64,000 nt of DNA from Montifringilla adamsi (Eukaryota; Chordata; Aves; Passeriformes; Passeridae): positions 1 through 64,000 of the forward strand of contig JAGGNK010006113.1 of NCBI GenBank assembly GCA_017590115.1, read 5' to 3'. Under the pieces are notes generated by a model, which saw nothing but the letters and a program-made list of their open reading frames with translations, was not told the origin of the DNA and ran no database searches. This document shows, in pieces, positions 33,346-45,923 of this stretch. Numbering within the stretch: position 1 is the stretch's first letter; each line of letters starts with the position of its first letter. The translations under genes and the position numbers were made by a program.

Positions 33346-34772
33346 GGAAAGCTGTGAGACATCGGGGCCAGTCCAGATTGGTCATAAACCAACCTCTGAC
33401 AGCTCATCTTCCTTTCCCTGGGTAGTGCAGCAGCTGGGTGGAGCAGGGGGCTCAATCCTGTATAACTGTAATTTATGCCTTGACATGTGAAGAAATCTGT
33501 GCAATTTATGATTCTTCTACTGCAGATGTGACCTGTTCCAGCAGGACCCCACTTTTTTGGAAACTGAATTGTCTGAATGACTTTGTAGATGGTGCTTGCT
33601 CCAAACCTTGTGTTCAGTGTCTAAACTAGAAAGATGTCTTTCGATTTCTCTTTGCTTTATTGAAGTTATGCTAAAATATACATTTTTCATGGAGAAAGGA
33701 AAGCAAATGAACCAGGCAGCACTCTCAAGGAATATTCCCTGGCTGTAGCAACTATTTCAGTGCTGGAATAGCTGGAATTTTACAGCTTCCCTCCTCTGAA
33801 TGGGTCTCAAAATCCCCAGATCACTCCAGTTTCATGGTATTTCTAAACAAGAAATAGTAGAATGATAGTGATTATTGGTCAATAAAGAGATATTTGATAG
33901 CTGTAACATGGCAGCTTGGGCAGGTCCAGAACTTAACAACGCTTTGTACTCACAATGTAAAACATAAAAATACACCTGGTCTAAACACGTGAACCCCAAA
34001 CCCACTCACAAAACAAAGGAAAATCTAAAACACTTCTGGCCAAATGGGTGAGCAGCCACTGCTAGATTTTATAGCCACCTCTTTGTAAGATCTCTGTACC
34101 TTCAAGCCCTTTGTTATACATTTTAATCTCAAATTCCACCTAATAATGAAAGTCATATCCCTTCTTGGTGTACACAGAAAAACTCTTCCCACTCTTTCCT
34201 TCTCACCACTTGGTCCAACCAAGCAAACCTACTCTGATCTGAGAGATTCTTCCCAGGAGCAGCAGATGGAGGGTCACCAAATATGCTATGTTTGCAATCT
34301 TTTCTTTCCCCCTCTTTGGTGTTATTCTTCCCTGTTCTAACATTTGACAGAAATCAATGTGAAAACAAGAGGAAAACACGATGGTGTTCAGGCCTCTTTG
34401 GGGCTGTGAATATGAAATTTTATGGTGCTGGAGAGACAAAGGTCACCCTCCCTTCCCCTGTCCCACCTCCATTTACATTATAAATGTCTCCCTCATGTAT
34501 AAATTGAGGAGTGTTGCTCACCAGTACCCTCCTTCCTACAGAAAGGTTTTCAGCTGCCTTGTTTAAAACTGGATATTCACAAACCACCAGGAGGTTTCAT
34601 CTTATTTTCTAAAGGTGTATGAATAAATTACCAGAACTGAGGTGGAGCAGGCAGCGCACAGGGGCCTGTGAGTGGGAGGTGAATGCCCCAAGAACCCTCT
34701 CATGCTGCGCTCTGATGTGGGTGTCTCACAGCTCATCCCTTAGGCTTCCATTCCAACAAAAGCTGGGATTTG
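33346..34772. other. Unique sequence, no gene seen
   Basis: No repeat or coding signature recognised. Confidence 0.5.
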
Positions 34773-34826
34773 TTTATTGTTATTATTATTATTATTATTA
34801 CTATTATTACTATTAGTATTAGTATT
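34773..34826. repeat. (ATT)n microsatellite with ACT/AGT variants
   Basis: About 17 trinucleotide units, mostly ATT with interspersed ACT and AGT. The tyrosine-repeat ORF here is an artefact of the array. Confidence 0.9.
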
Positions 34827-35269
34827 TCCTGGTAATGTTTTGTAAGTCACAGCAACAACACGATAACAGCGGGCTCAGCGTGTTCAACAATAATACGTAA
34901 ATATTTTCCTGTGGGAAATGAGATAGAAAATTCATGTCCATGGATTTCAAAAGGTCACTTAAGCAGCAGTGTTTGAACACCAGCAATCTGCATCCCAGCT
35001 GCCTCTGGCAATAATTCCTGTTTAGGTGCTTACCAGGCATGGAGAACATGGGAAGTGAGGTGTGTAATGGGAATGGAAGAGGGATGGAGATGGAGGGCAG
35101 GAGACCAAGGCACCAAATGGGAGAGGTGAGAAAGACACAGTGAGGAGGGTTCTTCAGACACAGAATCTGGTGCTTTGAAGTTATGCTAAAGGCATTTCCC
35201 AAAATACTCATCTACAAATGTCACTGTTGTTCTGTTCCAGGGATTTTGTGTCTCTTGGAATAAACAAAG
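34827..35269. other. Unique sequence, no gene seen
   Basis: The 130-codon minus frame 34819-35211 has no motif. Confidence 0.45.
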
Positions 35270-35450
35270 AATCATGGAATGGTTTGGGTGGAGGGACCTT
35301 CAAAAGGCACATGGTGGCATTCTTGGGGTGTCCTGTGTAGGACCAGGAGTTGGACTCAATGATCCTGATGGGTCCATTCAAACCCAGCATATTCCATAAT
35401 TTTGTGATTCTGTGATCATCCAGCTCCAACCCCTGCCATGGGTGGGGACA
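35270..35450 (-). mobile_element. CR1: CR1 LINE 3' end interrupted by another CR1
   Basis: A minus-strand CR1 begins at 35270 ('aatcatggaatggtttgggt', 'ggagggaccttcaaa'). It resumes at about 35413 ('gatcatccagctccaacccc', 'tgccatgggtggggacaa'). The gap is filled by a plus-strand CR1 end. Confidence 0.75.
35305..35413 (+). mobile_element. CR1: CR1 LINE 3' end nested in a minus-strand CR1
   Basis: 'ccaggagttggactcaatga', 'tcctgatgggtccattcaaa' and the tail 'ccataattttgtgattctgtg' identify a different CR1 subfamily in sense orientation. Confidence 0.75.
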
Positions 35451-35451
35451 A

Positions 35452-35590
35452 TCTGGAAGTGTTGAAGGCTGGGTTGGAGGGGGTTTGGAGAAACCTGGTC
35501 TAGTGGAAGGTGTCGTTACCTATGACAGGGGGTTGGAACTGGGTGATCTTGAAGGTCCTGTCCAACTCAAACCATTCCATGATTTTATGT
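35452..35590 (+). mobile_element. CR1: CR1 LINE 3' end
   Basis: 'tctggaagtgttgaaggctg', 'gtctagtggaaggtgtcgtt' and 'acagggggttggaactgggt', with the tail 'aaccattccatgatttta'. It abuts the preceding minus-strand copy. Confidence 0.88.
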
Positions 35591-38500
35591 TCTTTTTTGG
35601 GGGTTTCCCGTGGAGGAGGAGGCTTTGCACACTGTGTCCTGTGCCTGATTTATTTTGAAAACTATTTGCTGTGCCAGGATTATTTCAGCTGACACATTTT
35701 TATTTTCTTCATTGACTCTGATTTACATTTCCTACTCAGGCAACAACTCATGCACTTCTTCATGTTATTCATCCTTTGTCTTTAAGGCTGTTTATTTGTG
35801 ATTGACTGCCACCAGCCCTTCTGAAGCAGACTGAAAAGATTGAAAGGTTTGAGATGACAAAAAGAAGAGCCTGTCAGAAGAGGGAAACCTTTAGCCTTCT
35901 TTAGCTGGGTGCAGAATTTTGGCTTGAAGGAGGTAAAATTAAAGTGGGTTTGCCTGTGCATATGGTTGGTGTTAGATCCTCTCCCCTGGGTTTCTGAATG
36001 CTGGGGAAGTGGAAATAATTCCTCCTGAATTTGCAGGGATCAATGCACAGAGACACAGACCACTGAGTGGTAGTCCTGGGCCACAAAAATCAAGATGGGT
36101 GGAAGGTGCTGACACTTCAAATATCTCTGTAAGAATAATTTAAAACATCCCTGTGAGATTCATTTTAAGGTTTTCTTTAAGCATTTCCTGAACTTGAAGT
36201 ATCTAAGAGAGTGTGTTTGAACAGTGCGAAAATGTCACAGCGTTTTGGGGGATACAAATCTTTGTTTTTCATCAGGCCCTCTGGCAAAGCACAGCACAAA
36301 GGACAGAAATCCCACATCACTGAAATGAGTCATTATTGCAACCACTTTTGGGCTGGGAAGTGGAAGCTCGGACTTGTTCAGAGTGAGGAGCTTAAAGATC
36401 ATTCCAGTAAGCAGGATGAGTTTGATAAAACCTGATTCTTCCTTCCTAAAGTCCTGACAAAGAGCTTTTACCCCCCTCCACGTAAGTTTTTAAATAATGT
36501 CAATATTGAAATAACATCCAGGCTTTCCTGCCAGGTTTTCTCTCAGGCTTTTTTAGCTCCCTCTCTCCTTTTCTCTCTTGACAAAGGCTCATTTGGTTTA
36601 TTAAAATAATGTAATGGAACTTTTATATATATATATATTTTTTTATATACTGAGGTAAGAAGAGGAAAAAAAAATCTCAAATTTATGACTTCTTGCTTTT
36701 AGGAGGGAAGTATAAAAAGTTACAAGTAGAGTCAGTACTTCATCTTTTATCACACAGATGAAGTACCACAGATTGGTCTCAAATATTTTCCTGTGCATGG
36801 TCAGTTCCAGGTATCAGCCTTTTGTAGCACATTTTTTACTGACAACCACTTTGCATTGAAGATTCTCCAAGTCCCTCTAGCATGGAAAATGGCTGTGCAA
36901 GAAAAAGATGTTCAGCGTTGCTCAGAATTCTTAATTTTTTCTCTGATAAAAAATAAGTGCTGCCCCCTTGGAATGTAGTGACTCCATGTGAAGTCATGGA
37001 TGACTTAATTGCTCCATGTTATGTCCCAAAGTCCTTCCAAGTTTTAATTTTCCATTTATAAAGAGCACAATAATTGAGATTAGGTTTCTTCCCAAAACTA
37101 AAGGGTTTTGCTATGAAACATGGCATTTTTTTCTGGAGAAAGGAATTATTTACTGACACAAGAATTCCTGAAATAACTTTGTGGTTGCAGGGCCATCCCT
37201 CCATGGGTGCACACTGCATCCTGAGCTCAGTGTGACATCCACAATTCCCTTCTTGCCTCTCATCCTGTTATCACCCCGAGGTGGGCTCTGGGTGCAGCTC
37301 CAGGAGTTGTTCCAAATGCAGAGAGCCCAACATTCCCATACCCTTTGTTCTGGGTTGGGAAAATCCTGGTTTGCCAAATGATGACCCAAGCATGTGGAGT
37401 CTGATTTGCTCTGTGGGAATGCAGGGAAAGATTGATTTGAATCTGAAAAGAAGAGGGTTGTTTGGTGCTAATCCAGGCTCCCTGATACTGAAATGAGATA
37501 TTTGGATTTCAGTGTCAGGTGTCTGTCTTGGCTGGCTGCCTCCTGCTGACTCGCTGGGAATGGAAATCCCTCTTGAATAGAAATCTCCCCCCAGTCCTGA
37601 CACAGGCATGGAAATGTTTTCCAGCAGAAAGCCAGGGGAGATCTAGGAGCTAGGAAATCTTCCACCTTTTATTCCATGGGAGATTTAAACCTGCTCCCAG
37701 CCTGGATCCTGCCTGTGATGACACTGCAAACCTGCTTAAGAGCATTAGTCAGAATGCCAGCATTTATCCACTCAGCAATGACTCCTAATTCCCATTACAG
37801 GCAAATCCCCATCTCTCGCTGCAGCTTGATTACAACGGTGATTAATTTGAAAGTCAACATATTTACCCAAAATACAACATCATTAAAAAGACTAAACACA
37901 AACCTGCATATTTACAAATATCTTAACTTGACGTGATTAAAACAAACAGCCTCCTCTCTGCTTGTTTGGATCCAGGCAGATGAGCTTCTTTTCTACCTTT
38001 ATATTTTCATGTCAATAGATGGCACTAGTATTTTCTCAATTTTTCACTGCAATATTAGATTTCCTTATGATACTTCCTGCCCTCACTCAGATTTTCAAAG
38101 AATGGAATTGCTAATTTCCAAGGGGATGTTTTATCCTTAGTAAATATATAATATCACTCCAGTTTGGCTCTCAGCAAGTAAATCTTTGCATACTTCATAA
38201 AGCCTCAATGCCACAAGACTGATTTTTTTTCCCATTGTGAAAACAAAATGAATTTAAAGTTTTCATTTCCATACTGATGGGAGAGTTCACCAGGAAAACC
38301 CTGTAGGATCTCTGTATAGGGTGCCTTAAAAATCCTATGGCTTTTACTCCATCATCACAGTGAAAACAGAAAGACATTGCTCCTTTTCAATTATATTTTT
38401 ATTTGAAGAATGAGCAGTGTGTTGCATGAAAAGCAGAGATATTAAAAACTGTGAATAAGATTCTCAGTTTTTTCTACTCTACCCTTACAAATACAGGAGC

Positions 38501-38947
38501 TGGTAAAGCTTCCCTTTTCATACCAGCTCAACATTTCTAATTAAACCTAAACTTTGGGAAAACATATTTTAACATTCTAGCAGATGTTCTTGTATCTGTC
38601 TGTACAGAGTCCTCTTGTATTAAAACAAAAATTCAGCTGGTCATTGTCATCCCAAACAATTTTTAGTTTCGTTTGGCTGTGCTTAGAGAGGATGTTGATG
38701 TGAACATCTCCTTCATGGTGGGAGAACTAGTGGATTTGGATATCAGAGGTAACAAGAGTAAACAGGGCACAAATTCACTTTCTTGTCTTGCCAGAGAGAC
38801 TTTGTAGGAACAATGTCAAGACAAAATGAAAAGTTTGCTGACCCAGTTCCCCAGATGTTCCTAAAAGAGATTTCTTCAACTTGTGAGGTTATGGTGAGGA
38901 TAAAGATAATGGCGGGATTTTTTTTTTTAATTTTTTTTTTTTAAATT
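35591..38947. other. Longest unique block in the window (3.4 kb)
   Basis: No repeat family recognised except AT microsatellite-like DNA at 36624-36649 and T-runs at 38920-38941. A repeat-free AT-rich stretch near 37700-37940 (TGATTAATTTG, ACGTGATTAAAAC) could be a conserved element. No ORF is credible. Confidence 0.45.
36735..36766. repeat. Perfect 10-bp inverted repeat, 12-base loop
   Basis: GTACTTCATC at 36735-36744 and GATGAAGTAC at 36757-36766 are exact reverse complements. Confidence 0.9.
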
Positions 38948-39225
38948 TCATAGAATCACAGAATGGTTTGGGTTGGAAAGAACCTTAAATACCACCTCAT
39001 TCCAATCCTTCCACTATCCCAGGTTGCTCCAAGCTCTGTTCAACCTGGTCTTGAACACTTCCAGGGATGGGGCAGCCACAGAATTCCTGCACAACCTGTG
39101 CCAGGTCCTCACCATGCTCACAGGGATGAATTTTTTCCTGTTATCCCATCTAAATCTACCCTTCTTCCTCTTCAAACCATTCCCCCTTGTCCTGTCCCTG
39201 GATGCGTTGCCATGTGTGCCACACT
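38948..39225 (-). mobile_element. CR1: CR1 LINE 3' end
   Basis: 'ttcatagaatcacagaatgg', 'tttgggttggaaagaacctt', 'gatggggcagccacagaatt' and 'gccaggtcctcaccatgctc', then 'accattcccccttgtcctgt'. It lies directly after T-rich runs. Confidence 0.94.
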
Positions 39226-40069
39226 TTGAACAGGATTCAAAGGGAACTTTGGTGAATCCATCAACCATGGAGTCTAATTAATAAACATGCAAATCTCCTG
39301 ATATCCGCATATTGGTCATGCTCCCAGTCCACACAGATTTAGGAAACAGCCACAAGTTAAAGCAACAGCAGGTCAGAGATGGGAAAGTCCCCCTGGTGCT
39401 GTTCTGAGATAACATCAGGTCATGACTCAGGAATTATGATGGGAACCCATAGGAACAAGCGAGCCCTGAACCCCACGAGGTTTATTCTCCTCAGATCTCT
39501 GCATTACAGACAGATCTGTTTAACCCTGGCAGGTAATTGTCAGCTGGCCCAGGGCAGCAGCATTCTGCTGTTGCAATTTCATGCCTTTAACAATCATGGT
39601 GCCTCCATTTATGAACACAGAACTAATTAACATGCCAGTTAAAACACCTGGGTTTTGACACAGGGGCAAGGAGAAAGTGCAGAAACGAAACCACTACAAT
39701 TAATTATGTTCACTTCTCAGAGCAAGGCACTGGTGTCCTGGGATTTTCTGCCTGTCTTCGTTGCCTTTGTTCATCTCCCTCCTTGGTAATAATGCAACAC
39801 TTGTAGAAATTAATTTGGTGGAAATTGATTAAATGTGGACATTGTTTGCCCAGGAAGGTAATTGTCTCTGACACCTGGTGCTGGGAAGGATGCACACATA
39901 GAGATGCAGAAAGGTGCACGTTAATCTTCTCCTCTCGAGCTGGAAGTGTTAGGAGGTGAATCAAGGGGGTGATCTCAGCCAGAAGACATGGAAAGGAAGA
40001 GAAATAAAATGCAAGTTACATGTAAGGAAGGTGAGTTCAGCAGCAGAATCCAGCAAGAGAGAGAATTAT
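39226..40069. other. Unique sequence, no gene seen
   Basis: Rich in TTAATTA words between 39620 and 39840. Nothing else recognised. Confidence 0.45.
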
Positions 40070-40325
40070 CACGGAATCATAGGATCAGAGAATGGTTTGG
40101 GTTGGAAAGGAAATTTAGGACTGTCCAGCTCCAACTCTCCTGGGCAGGGATCCCTTCCACTAGACCAGGTTGCTCAGGGACTTTAGCTCCTCCAGGGATA
40201 GAGAAGTCAGAGCTTCTCTGGAAAGTTCCTTTAAGCATCTCTTTCTCTTCACAGGACAGAATTTTTCCTAATATCTGACTTAATTCTACCCTCTTTCAGT
40301 TAAAAGCCCTGTCCTGTCACTAATT
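40070..40325 (-). mobile_element. CR1: CR1 LINE 3' end
   Basis: 'cacggaatcataggatcaga', 'atggtttgggttggaaagga', 'cttccactagaccaggttgc' and 'ttttcctaatatctgactta', then 'aagccctgtcctgtcactaa'. Confidence 0.92.
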
Positions 40326-40565
40326 CTGTAAATCTAAAGGATTATGCCTGACTGATCCAACTCAGTGAAAATCTGCTCACACTTGAATATTTGGTTCTAA
40401 TTTCTGGGCATTAATATTTCCTGTAATTAGAGTTTAGGCTCTGATCTTTATTCCTCCTCTAGTTTATGCAGGTAAGACTGTCCAGGGAATAGGTCAAACA
40501 CATCTTGTGGTTCCTCCTGTAATAACTTGAATGCAAACAGGTTTTAATTACTTATTTATTTATCC

Positions 40566-40665
40566 AGCCAGTCTGGAAGGTGTCCCTGCCCATGGAAGGG
40601 GGTTGGAATGAGATTATCTTTAAAGTCCCTTCCAGCCCAAACCATTTGAGGATTCTGTGATTTCT
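40566..40665 (+). mobile_element. CR1: CR1 LINE terminal fragment
   Basis: 'ggaaggtgtccctgcccatg', 'aagggggttggaatgagatt', 'aaagtcccttccagcccaaa' and the tail 'gaggattctgtgattt'. Confidence 0.88.
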
Positions 40666-41844
40666 CCTTCTGATCTGACACCCCCAGATGATCACTAGAG
40701 GGGAATCTCTCCATCCAGATTGTTTCCCTGTTGTCCCATCAACAAATGAGGGATAGCTCCATCCTCTTCCATCCATTTCTCTGTCAGTGGAAGTCCTGGC
40801 TTTCAGCTGAAACCAAGGATTGCTCTGTGCCATTTGACATCACACCCAAGAACTGATCCAAACAGATTTTAGCCTGGAAGCCAAGGATTATGTTACAGAC
40901 AAATCACTGAGGCATGAAGAAGAAAATGGGAAAGTAAGGAAAGGTGATTATGGAAAAGCACAGAGGGTAAAACCTAACAGCAAAATTCCAGACAGGGAGT
41001 AAGAAAACCCTGTTCTGATAACCAGAACCCCAACTGCCTAATAAAACTTCAGCAATTTTTCCATTTTTAGTGGAGTCTGAGATCATAAATTAAAAAATCA
41101 TAAATGAAAAAATCGTAAATGAAAAAGAGACCAGAGCAAAAATCAGAAAGAATAAGTTGGGAATGCTAGATGTTCATGAGGGATTTAAGAAAATTTGCTC
41201 ATCTCTCTCTAACATAATTTTATCTCTCTATTTCTTTAATATCGATTCTTTTTGTCAACCAGACAAATTATTCTGCAGTATTTTTAACACTTTTTCAGAG
41301 CACCATCTGTTTGCATGATAATTTCCCCCAAGTCCTTATAAGGGCTGTAATAATCCCTTCATGTTAACTTTTATTATTTGATTTCCAACTGCCTTAGCTC
41401 TGAAGGAGCAGCACGGGGAAATGTGTGCATTAACAAATAGCAGTTTCCCACAATTCCTACAGAAATTAATCATAAAAAAAGGATTAAGTTTCAACCACCT
41501 CATCAGGGCACAGTATTCACACAGGTGTGGGTTGGACTCATGAGGACAGAAGTGCAGAGAAACAGAACAAGCACAGCCCTGCTCCAAAATAAGTTAAACT
41601 TGAATGTTTGGGAAAGAGTAAGAACAGAGGAAGACGAGATGATGCATCCTTGATTTTCTTCCATTTTCCAATAAATTTTAGTTCCATACCTGAGATTTTT
41701 GTAACTTGCCAATTTATTAATCTGCAACAGGAACCTTTTCTGAGTGTTCATTCAGCTTCAAAGGATGGCTTGAACCCAAATTACCATCTTACAGCTTTTG
41801 CTCTACCTATTAAATAGTCTTTATTTCATCTTGAAATTTTCAGT
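40666..41844. other. Unique sequence with a small minisatellite
   Basis: Contains three 15-bp units at 41082-41126 and no recognised gene or dispersed repeat. Confidence 0.5.
41082..41126. repeat. 15-bp minisatellite, 3 copies
   Basis: Units ATCATAAATTAAAAA, ATCATAAATGAAAAA and ATCGTAAATGAAAAA in tandem. Confidence 0.9.
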
Positions 41845-41934
41845 TTTTCCCTTTTGGTTCTCTTCTCCCTCCTAATGAGGGGAGAGTGAACACTTTGATA
41901 GGGCTGAGTTGTTGGCTGGGGCTAAACCACAACA
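41845..41934 (+). mobile_element. 3' terminal fragment of an avian ERV (ERVL-like) LTR
   Basis: 'ttggttctcttctccctcct', 'aatgaggggagagtgaacac' and 'gttggctggggctaaaccac' ending in AACA match the last part of the avian LTR type whose middle part is seen at 10398-10650. The 5' part is missing. Confidence 0.65.
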
Positions 41935-43170
41935 AAATATTTTCAAAATCACATCTTTTTGTTTGTTTTGTATCTGCCTTCCAGTCATGTATTCACCAAA
42001 TTCTGGCAGAGTAGGTGGTGAATGGCCAACCCTCACCCAACTTCTCTAAAGGCTTCTGATCTTCCAGCAGCAAAAAGAGGGACACAGATGTCTCATGGAA
42101 AAGACTGGAAAGATGAGATGAATGGAGCAGAAGAGTATATTTAAAGTTTTAATGTGTATGTTTATGTGTGCAGTACTTGAATGGTTCAGGCAATTAAGCA
42201 TACACACATCCCATAATATTCTATCACAACAACAGGACATTTGGTGTTGCTACAATATTTAAAGGAGCCCTCAACCTTCAAAACTACCAAAATCCCCTTC
42301 CAAATACTTCTTCTTCCTCTCTCAAGGAAGATAATCCTAAATATATGTCAGACCTGTGCTGAGACCAACAAAATGCACCCACAGGTCATTTGTTACAACA
42401 TTTACCTTTGTCATACATGAAATTTGGACCATGTGCCCTGGGTGTTTCCTCATTGGGAGCCAAATTCCCCATTCTGTGATTGTCCCCACACTTTGGTAGC
42501 AGAACGTTTGATGTTCACTTTCCAATATTGGATTAAACATTACATGAAGACTTTGCCTTTCAGATTCCTTTTGCTGTACATTATAAATTTGCCTGCTCTG
42601 CAGAAGAGCAGAACAAGGACTTTGTTCTTTCATTCCAACTGCGAGACAATGTCAATAGATAAGTGTGTATTAAAACTTCAAGATCGTTTTATTTAGACTT
42701 AATTCAATTAAACTTTTTTGTGCTTTTGTTGGCAGTTTTCTAGTAAGGTCATTCAGTCGAACTTATATTTAAAAAGAAATAGCTGCAGAGTCTTGCTGCT
42801 TAATACAGAGGAGTGCTTCAGGTGCCAAAGTCCAAGGTGAGTCAAAGGGAACTGTTCAGGTAGATCAGGATGTGCCAGAAAATAACCAACCCCAGCCAAG
42901 TCATTACTGCCAACCCCAAAGAAAGATTCTTTTGTCACTTGATTGTTTTATTCATGTTTTGTCTTTATAAGAGACCTGCTCACTCACAGAGAAGGGTGGG
43001 ACTGCACTGGGTTTGAGAAGTCTCAGCAGTGGAGCAGGGTTCCAAAAGCACTGAGAGTTTTCCAAGGGGCAAAATTCATCCTGAGTTTTAAGAACAGCAA
43101 AGATATTTTTGAATCTATGTGAAAATCATCATCGTAAAACACTGTGGGAGGAAGGTTGCTTTGCAAGTAC
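41935..43170. other. Unique sequence, no gene seen
   Basis: Nothing recognised. Confidence 0.5.
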
Positions 43171-43620
43171 ATAGAATGAGAGAATCACAGAATGGTTTGT
43201 CTTGGAAAGGTCCTTTAAAGGTCATCCAGTCCCACTCTCCTGCAGTGAGCAGGGACATCTTCAACTAGACCAGGTTGCTCAAAGCCCCATCCAACCCAGC
43301 CTTCAACACTTCAGGAGATGGGACATTGACCACCTTTCAGGGAAACCTGTTCCAGGGTTTCTACACCCTCATTGCAAAAAAATTATTCCTTATTTCCGGT
43401 CTAAATTTCCTTTATTTTTCTTTTTCTTTTTCTTTTTCTTTTTCTTTTTCTTTTTCTTTTTCTTTTTCTTTTTCTTTTTCTTTTTCTTTTTCTTTTCTTT
43501 TTTTTTTTTTTTTATTTTTTTAAGTTTAAAACCATCATCCTTTGTTCTGTCTCAGTCCCTGCAACAATTTGGCCCTGTTTTCCTTATAGGTCCCCTTTAA
43601 GCACAGAAATGCTTGTACAA
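43171..43620 (-). mobile_element. CR1: CR1 LINE 3' end split by an expanded simple repeat
   Basis: The left part (43171-43414) has 'catagaatgagagaatcaca', 'ctagaccaggttgctcaaag' and 'cagggaaacctgttccaggg', then 'ttccttatttccggtctaaa'. After the T/C array the CR1 resumes ('gtttaaaaccatcatccttt', 'ttataggtcccctttaagca'). Confidence 0.9.
43415..43513. repeat. (TTTTTC)n array followed by a T-run
   Basis: About 13 units of TTTTTC, degenerating at the right end to TTTTC and then a T-run. The Phe/Ser-repeat ORFs here are artefacts. Confidence 0.95.
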
Positions 43621-43794
43621 CATCCAATACTCCCCCACCCAGAACCCACCTTCAACCAGATGGGAGCAAGGCTAAAGAGGTTTGCATTTTGGATGGGATC
43701 TAAATCCTAGAAGGTGCCACCTGGTCAAGAAAATCAAGGAAAATGAGAGTATGAGGTATGCTTCAAGCTTAAACAGATTTTGAAACAAACCACA

Positions 43795-43875
43795 ATCACC
43801 CAGAATCATGGTATTATTAAGGTTAGAAAAAACTTCCAAGATCATCACTGCCAGTCTTTGACCAAACACCTCAGT
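43795..43875 (-). mobile_element. CR1: CR1 LINE 3' end scrap
   Basis: 'agaatcatggtattattaag', 'gttagaaaaaacttccaaga' and 'gtctttgaccaaacacc'. Confidence 0.8.
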
Positions 43876-45099
43876 TTTGGTGGGACCATGCACTGGGGCT
43901 TAGAAAACCCTGGGATATGGAACACATTGGAAAAGGTTTTATTGCAACATCAGCAAAACCAGGAATCTTTGGCTGCTATCCCAGGTAAATTAACACTCAT
44001 GCCAAGTTCTGACCTGTCTGTAACAAAGGCCTCTGAGTCTGCCACAAAGTGTAATTAATTGGATGGAAAGAACTCCCTGGATTTCAGTGGGATCTGCATC
44101 AAGACTCTCAGTGTCAAGGAGAGGTCACTTCTGAAGGGCTGTATCAAGGCCACAGCAGTGTCCTGCACACTCTTGGCTTTCACTTGTCCCAGGTCTGAAA
44201 ATGGAGCTGGCAATAAATATCTTCAATTATTAGTGGAAATCTTCAGTTCAGTGATTTTGGGATGTTCTTGCCAATAGACATTTGCAGTGTCTTGGTTGAT
44301 GTCTCTGCAGAGGCATTTCCTGTTTACTCGTGCAAATTTCTATGCCTGAAAAGATTCTCTGTAGTGATGTGAAACCAGGGCTGCCAAGAATTGTGACAAA
44401 GACCAAACTCCACAGATTTCATAGTCCAGACACCGAGATGTTTCAGACCTCTTTCCATCCTACTTTCTCAATATACTATTGTTTTTTTTAAAAATTGATT
44501 TCTCTTGAAAAGAAGTCACTCTGTTACCTGAATGAAAAGCAGAAACAATAATACCTCACTAGTAGCTGACTGCAAGTAGACAAAACTCATGAATAAATAG
44601 ATAATTTGGGTTTGTTGGTATTGGATGAGATCTCACCATGTCAAAGATCTTTCCGTGCATGTGTTCACCATAGTGTTGCTGTCCTTCCAAGCTCCATTTA
44701 AATCTCTCTTAATGAGTTTTAAAATGACCAGAGAGATGTTAAAAGTGATGGAGAGGTGCAGTTTATACTAGAAATATATATTTTAATTCTATTTGTAAGC
44801 ATAGACAAAAACCATTGCAAGGTGAATGCCAGTTGTGTTCAGGATCAACTCTGAGAAATCTTCTTGTCAACTCCTGCACTAAATATCTTTTTTTTTCCCC
44901 AAAATATGTGCTTCTTTGGAGATTGAATAGTAGCAAACAGAGGGTTGGCATGAATTCTCATTCTTTAAAAGAAATTATGGGGAAGAAAAGTAATGTAAAG
45001 GAGATTGAAAGACTCCTGAGAAAATTGCCATGAAAAACATAGATTTATACAGGTGCAGACCAAGCAAATATCCAGGAACACGTTCAAGGCAATAAATAT
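43876..45099. other. Unique sequence, no gene seen
   Basis: No repeat or coding signature recognised. Confidence 0.5.
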
Positions 45100-45655
45100 C
45101 AAAAAAACCACTGTGTCCAAAATAGCATGGCCAGCAGGACGAGGGCAGTGGTGAAGCCACATCTTGAGTGCTGTGTCTAGGTCTGGGCCAACAATTAAAA
45201 TATTTAGGGGCTGGAGTGTGTCCAGAGAAGGGAATGGAGCTGGGAAAGGGTCTAGGGAATTAATCATGTGAGGAGTGGCTAAGGGGGTTTAACCTGGGGA
45301 AAAGGAGGCTCAAGGGAGACCTCATTGCTCTCCACAACTCCCTGACAGGAGGGTGCAGCCAGGTGGGGGTCAGGCTCTTCTCTCAGGGAACAAGGGACAG
45401 GACAAGAGGAAATGTCCTCAAGTTGTGCCAGGGGAGACTCAGGTTGGACATAAGGAGGAATTTCTCCATGGAAAAGGTGGTCAAGCACTGGACGACGCTG
45501 CCCAGGGAGGTGGTGGAGTCCTGGTCTCTGGAGTTGTTCAAGAAACAAACTGGATGTGGAAATCAGTGCTCTGTGACAAGGTGGGGATTAGTCACAGGCT
45601 GGACTTGGGGTTCTTGGAGGTCTTTCCCAATTTTTATGATCCTATGATCTATGAA
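45100..45655 (+). mobile_element. CR1: CR1 LINE 3' fragment, about 555 bp
   Basis: 'ggtgaagccacatcttgagt', 'gtgtccagagaagggaatgg', 'aggctcaagggagacctcat', 'caggttggacataaggagga' and 'cccagggaggtggtggagtc', with the tail 'atgatcctatgatctatg'. Close in structure to the copy at 9366. Confidence 0.93.
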
Positions 45656-45923
45656 GATGGGGTTAAAAGAGTCTTCCTCAAAAATGTCAGACATCTTTGT
45701 GGTCCTCCTGGTTGTGGAGTGGGTGAAGTAGAAGCTCTCTATCACAGACTGTGTTAAGGCTATTGTATAAATCTCTTTAGTCTGATTATTTCTCTGCAAA
45801 GTGTTCAATTGCCACTCTTTTGTTACAGCCAGACTAGCATATTCCTGAGATATTTGGGTAATTAACTACCATACTGATGAAGACTGCATTTCCTGGAGTT
45901 TACATGGATTTTCTGTAATTTCA
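45656..45923. other. Unique sequence, no gene seen
   Basis: Nothing recognised. Confidence 0.5.

Noticed and set aside
43202..43600. Phe/Ser-repeat ORFs
   Set aside because: Translation of the (TTTTTC)n array and T-run within CR1.
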